Assembly: GCF_022869785.1 (NCBI RefSeq)
Contig: NZ_CP094997.1
Location: 3,100,001 to 3,164,000, forward strand
Length of the DNA stretch: 64,000 nt
Origin: Dyadobacter chenwenxiniae
Lineage (GTDB): Bacteria > Bacteroidota > Bacteroidia > Cytophagales > Spirosomataceae
Direction: 5' to 3'
Part shown: positions 62,651-64,000 of the stretch, one piece after another
Position numbering within the stretch: the stretch's first letter is position 1
How the letters are laid out: every line of letters begins with the position of its first letter
The notes under the pieces: model-generated
What the model was told of the DNA's origin: nothing
What the model saw: only the letters and a program-made list of their open reading frames with translations
Database searches by the model: none
Made by a program: the position numbers and the translations under genes

Positions 62651-63475
62651 ATGAGGAGATTACTTTACGTTTTTGCGATTCTATTTTTCATATCCTGCGA
62701 TAAGGACAAAAATCCGGATCCTTCGGGTGAAAATGCGCTGGACAAGCAGCAAGCTCCTTTCGGAAAGAGTGAAGTAGAGATTGAGCTTAAAAAAGTGCTG
62801 TTTAATGGCATTCTGGAAGCCGAATATAGTTACGAGGGGAAAATGCTTGCAGAAGAGCGCCGTTTTTCTTCATCATCCGTGTCCGTTCCCTCGCAGCGCG
62901 TGGTTTTCAAAAGGGCTGAGGGCAAGATTCAGACGGTCGAAATTATGACCAGATCCCAGGGCGATTCGCTTGAACCGTCTTATTTGGTCACTTATGAGCA
63001 GCCGATCAATGATTCCCTGCGCTATGTTACCCGGAAAGATCTTCGAAATACAAGCGTTTCCACGAGAATTTACGCATTTGATAATAAGGGGTATATAACG
63101 CGTCAGGAAGTGTGGGCCGACCTCAAAGCGACGGAAAGCACAAATGTGTATTATGTTCGTAATGAACAAAACAATGTTGCCAAAAGCTGGATAAAAAAAC
63201 CCTCGGAAGCGAAAGGCAATGATGTGGAATATATGTATGACAACCATCCTAACCCTTTCTTTAAAATGGGCCTGGACAGCTATGGCGAGATTACAATCCG
63301 GTCACTGAGCCCTAATAATCCGGTGCGCGAGATTTATTACGCTGGGTCGAAAGTAACTTCCAACATTTACTACACATACGATTACTTGCCCAACGGTTAC
63401 CCGTCCAAAGTTACGGTGCGCGTTGAAAGCGTCAATTTCCCTCCATATTCGTATAACATTGAATTCGGATATTAG
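62651..63475 (+). CDS. Lipoprotein of unknown function
   Basis: 274 residues from the ATG at 62651, which begins a lipoprotein signal (RRLLYVFAILFFISC, Cys16, then DKDKNPDP). A longer frame from 62489 crosses the divergent promoter region and is rejected. The mature part resembles YD/Rhs-like or DUF4595-type beta repeats of Bacteroidota lipoproteins (NGILEAEYSYEGKMLAEERR, NKGYITRQEVWADL, YYTYDYLPNGYPSKVTV). The function is unknown. Its stop overlaps the stop of the convergent gene by 2 nt. Confidence 0.6.
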   Translation: MRRLLYVFAILFFISCDKDKNPDPSGENALDKQQAPFGKSEVEIELKKVLFNGILEAEYSYEGKMLAEERRFSSSSVSVPSQRVVFKRAEGKIQTVEIMTRSQGDSLEPSYLVTYEQPINDSLRYVTRKDLRNTSVSTRIYAFDNKGYITRQEVWADLKATESTNVYYVRNEQNNVAKSWIKKPSEAKGNDVEYMYDNHPNPFFKMGLDSYGEITIRSLSPNNPVREIYYAGSKVTSNIYYTYDYLPNGYPSKVTVRVESVNFPPYSYNIEFGY

Positions 63476-63888
63476 TCGCTGGGAGCGAGCTTCGCGGTAA
63501 TTTTCTGAAAGTAGGAAGCAGCCTCTGTGCTGCTTTTTTTATTGGATTTAAGTGTAGATTCGTTGATAAAAAGCTGCGTTTGCTTGAAAATGCCTGCCTC
63601 ATCCCGCCAGTCCGAAGCATTAACGAGCAATGGCTTCAATGGCCTGAAAAAATATTCAAACAACACCCAGTTGACATAGAGATCCTGATTATACCTGAGG
63701 TAATAAACCGGTTCAAATTTTTCGAGCTTTTCCAAAACGATCTGCATCGGCGTTTTGCCGGCCTTTGTACTTTTCCTGAGCTGCGGCATCACCGGATGCA
63801 AGACCTTCGCATCAATAAGTAAATGGATATAATCGTTCAAATTATACAGAACTGTTTCATCTTGAACGATGTAACGGATTATTTTCAT
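63472..63888 (-). CDS. Conserved hypothetical protein
   Basis: 138 residues from the ATG at 63888 (MKIIRYIVQDETVLYNLNDY); the earlier ATG at 63942 is less likely. It is soluble, rich in aromatic and basic residues (FEPVYYLRYNQDLYVNWVLFEYFF), with a lysine/serine tail. I do not recognise the family. Its 3' end contains the terminator of the convergent lipoprotein gene. Confidence 0.55.
   Translation of the reverse strand: MKIIRYIVQDETVLYNLNDYIHLLIDAKVLHPVMPQLRKSTKAGKTPMQIVLEKLEKFEPVYYLRYNQDLYVNWVLFEYFFRPLKPLLVNASDWRDEAGIFKQTQLFINESTLKSNKKSSTEAASYFQKITAKLAPSD
63516..63541 (+). terminator. Rho-independent terminator inside the convergent gene
   Basis: AAGCAGC / GCTGCTT with a 6-nt loop, followed by seven T. 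It ends the lipoprotein transcript 41 nt after its stop, within the coding 3' end of the - strand gene. Confidence 0.85.
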
Positions 63889-64000
63889 AGTGAGCGTAAG
63901 GGTGGATTGGTATAGTTCAGAGATCAAAAATATCAGAAGCAATCCATTTCAACCAGCTCAAAAGCTAATTTAGAGCGGTTAAAAACACCGCATAAAAAAG

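Overview
The window looks like a chromosome segment of a Bacteroidota bacterium, most likely a Dyadobacter/Spirosomaceae-type Cytophagales member. This rests on the SusC/SusD pair behind an ECF sigma/FecR pair, four ~800-residue FtsX/MacB-type permeases without an ATPase, promoters of the TTTG-N19-TAnnTTTG type, few Shine-Dalgarno sequences, and the family make-up. The genus is inferred from protein appearance, not from a search.

Layout. 1-12.9 kb is a housekeeping block on the + strand: the tail of a Bat-type VWA protein and a TPR partner, purC, a STAS protein, gltB-gltD, a polysaccharide deacetylase, a family 2 glycosyltransferase, a TatD nuclease, ansA and tRNA-Ser(GGA). 13.3-16.6 kb is an ECF sigma/membrane anti-sigma candidate/DUF4097-like/outer-membrane barrel operon. 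16.7-33 kb is accessory: three large permeases alternate with four secreted or membrane-anchored alpha/beta-hydrolases, a DUF4932-like protein, a lipoprotein and several gene remnants, including an internally deleted F420-type NADP oxidoreductase and an orphan signal peptide. 33.2-35.8 kb holds RidA, a WYL regulator and an SDR. 36.2-46.0 kb is a nutrient-uptake locus: ECF sigma, FecR, STN-type SusC, SusD, a secreted M14 carboxypeptidase and a PQQ-sugar dehydrogenase/cytochrome c fusion. 46.0-57 kb, mostly on the - strand, has GH2, a small membrane protein, a zinc alcohol dehydrogenase, a PNPOx-like protein, GAPDH, an AraC regulator, an alginate-export-type barrel, a DUF2383 protein and a Tat-exported carboxylesterase. 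57-64 kb has lipoproteins, an RsbQ-like hydrolase translationally coupled to a PAS histidine kinase, and a fourth large permease.

Two observations stand out. First, three of the four permeases are preceded by sigma-54-like -24/-12 elements and by copies of a 16-bp dyad close to TGTCCGA-WW-TCGGACA placed about 55-65 bp upstream, which points to control by an NtrC-type activator encoded outside the window. Second, an RsbQ homologue, known in Bacillus as partner of the PAS phosphatase RsbP, is fused by a 4-nt TTGA stop/start overlap to a soluble PAS histidine kinase: the same input module with a different output.

Start codons were moved from the longest open frame where a signal peptide, family N-terminus, promoter or terminator argued for it; each case is stated. 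No CRISPR array, complete insertion sequence, rRNA or replication origin was seen.
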